Shown: positions 4,566 to 5,460 of the stretch, one piece after another
Layout of the letters: each line of letters starts with the position of its first letter
How positions within the stretch are numbered: position 1 is the first letter of the stretch
Origin: Paracoccaceae bacterium
GTDB taxonomy: Bacteria > Pseudomonadota > Alphaproteobacteria > Rhodobacterales > Rhodobacteraceae
DNA: 5,460 bases
Assembly: GCA_009922885.1 (NCBI GenBank)
Contig: RFUP01000176.1
Span: 1-5,460, forward strand
Reading direction: 5' to 3'
The notes under the pieces: generated by a model
Seen by the model: the letters and a program-made list of their open reading frames with translations, nothing else
Told to the model about the DNA's origin: nothing
The model's database searches: none
Translations under genes and position numbers: made by a program

Positions 4566-5460
4566 TTATTGTAGGATGCTTGGAATGCGAGCAATCGCCC
4601 GCCGTTGTGTTTCGAGTTCGAGATGCGTGTATCGGCGATGAACTTCATCGCTCGAATGTCCGGCAAACTGCTTCCGCACGTCGGCGGAAACGTCGGCATT
4701 TGCGAGGTTCGAGATCATTGTGTGCCGCAAGGAATGGAAGCCGAGTTGCCGGAACTGCCGCCCCTTGCCCGTTTTCTTTTCGCCCTTCGGAGCGTGAATG
4801 CGAGCCTTCTCCATGATGCGATTGAAAGCGTTGCTGAGTCCGCCGCCGCTGCCGCTCTTTTTGCCATGAAGCGAGGGAAACAACGGCGCGTGCGGATCGT
4901 CGCTTGCGTGAAGCGATTCCAGATACGTCACAAGGTCGGGATGTAAGCAGAGGGCCGTTTCCTTTGCGCGGCCTTTCTTCCGTTTGCTCGTTTTCTGGTC
5001 GCGAAAAGTGAGCCGTCCCGCGCCGAGGTCGATGTTCTCCCACGTGAGCATCGCCGCATCGTTCAAGCGCATTCCTGCGTGATAGCCGAAAAGTATCATC
5101 CCCTTCCACTCCACACCCGCCACCGCCAGCAAAGCCGAAACCTGCGCCCGCTCGAACGGGATGCGCTCGTCGCTGTCCGCTTCGGGAAGCATCGTCACTC
5201 CGTCGGCGGGGTTTGCGAGCGACAAGCCGAGCCGCCGCGCCTGCTCGAAAGCTGCCCGCAGAATCTTCACCGCGAGATTGGCAGTTCCCGCAGTCTTTCC
5301 CGCCGCCACTTCGGCATCACGAAAACGGGTGATTTCCAATCCCGTCACGCTTCCCACGCTAGCCGCCGCCCTACGCTCGCCGAGGAAAGCCAGAAAGCCG
5401 CCAATCACGGGCTGATAGCGTTTCATCGTGCCCGCCGAGCGTCCCGCCTTGCCGAGCCAT
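4566..5460 (-). CDS. int: Tyrosine recombinase / phage integrase, N-terminus beyond window
   Basis: The frame is open to the right edge, giving 297 visible residues to the TAA at 4568-4566. An internal ATG lies at 5426, but the 11 residues before it (WLGKAGRSAGT) fit the core-binding domain, so the true start is probably outside. Numbered from that methionine: residues 1-70 are the SAM-like core-binding domain (RYQPVIGGFLAFLGE); 85-286 are the catalytic domain. All expected catalytic positions are present: R120 (GYHAGMRLNDAAM), the beta-hairpin lysine near 145-148 (QKTSKRK), H231 and R234 (FHSLRHT), H257 (AGHSSD) and Y266 (RRYTH). It should cut and rejoin DNA at attachment sites for insertion and, with a partner, excision. 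The style (PLFPSLHGKKSGSGGGLSNA) resembles verrucomicrobial phage-type integrases. The gene points into the element, so the attachment site probably lies beyond the right edge. Confidence 0.95.
   Translation of the reverse strand, partial: WLGKAGRSAGTMKRYQPVIGGFLAFLGERRAAASVGSVTGLEITRFRDAEVAAGKTAGTANLAVKILRAAFEQARRLGLSLANPADGVTMLPEADSDERIPFERAQVSALLAVAGVEWKGMILFGYHAGMRLNDAAMLTWENIDLGAGRLTFRDQKTSKRKKGRAKETALCLHPDLVTYLESLHASDDPHAPLFPSLHGKKSGSGGGLSNAFNRIMEKARIHAPKGEKKTGKGRQFRQLGFHSLRHTMISNLANADVSADVRKQFAGHSSDEVHRRYTHLELETQRRAIARIPSILQ

Noticed and set aside
4566..5426. Integrase starting at the ATG at 5426
   Set aside because: The frame stays open to the window edge, and the residues before this methionine continue the core-binding domain, so the gene is better read as truncated by the window.
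5427..5460. Attachment site within the window
   Set aside because: No candidate core repeat or tRNA end is visible; the integrase orientation puts the likely site beyond the right edge.

Overview
The window is one continuous block of mobile-element genes, all on the minus strand, so transcription runs from the right edge to the left edge. From right to left it holds: a tyrosine recombinase/integrase (open at the right edge); an unrecognised 208-aa protein; an AlpA/MerR-type helix-turn-helix regulator; a small unrecognised 80-aa protein; a Toprim/zinc-finger-like primase; a DUF3987 P-loop ATPase of the kind that accompanies such primases; and the start of a Nu1-like small terminase subunit (open at the left edge). 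No rRNA, tRNA, insertion sequence or CRISPR array was seen.

Host: high GC, GTG starts with strong GGAGG Shine-Dalgarno sites, and the protein style of the integrase and the Toprim/DUF3987 pair suggest a Gram-negative bacterium, most likely Verrucomicrobiota or a relative. This rests on recognised protein style only; no search was run.

Layout: integrase and the 208-aa gene are 2 nt apart. A 178-bp gap (3759-3936) full of repeats and dyads separates them from a tight replication cassette. In that cassette AlpA-like, 80-aa, primase and DUF3987 genes are joined by 4-bp GTGA or ATGA overlaps. A second gap (507-701) lies between the DUF3987 gene and the small terminase gene. It contains a striking symmetric structure: three 9-bp-spaced TGCAA units facing three inverted copies, able to fold as a 32-nt-arm hairpin.

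How the parts may work together: the integrase inserts and excises the element, the AlpA-like protein controls expression or excision, the primase and ATPase replicate the excised DNA (possibly from the iteron-like array next to them), and the small terminase marks element DNA for packaging. The order integrase, AlpA, primase/Rep, origin-like repeats, TerS is that of phage-inducible chromosomal islands (phage satellites). The left flank is not visible, so a capsid-forming satellite or a complete prophage cannot be excluded.
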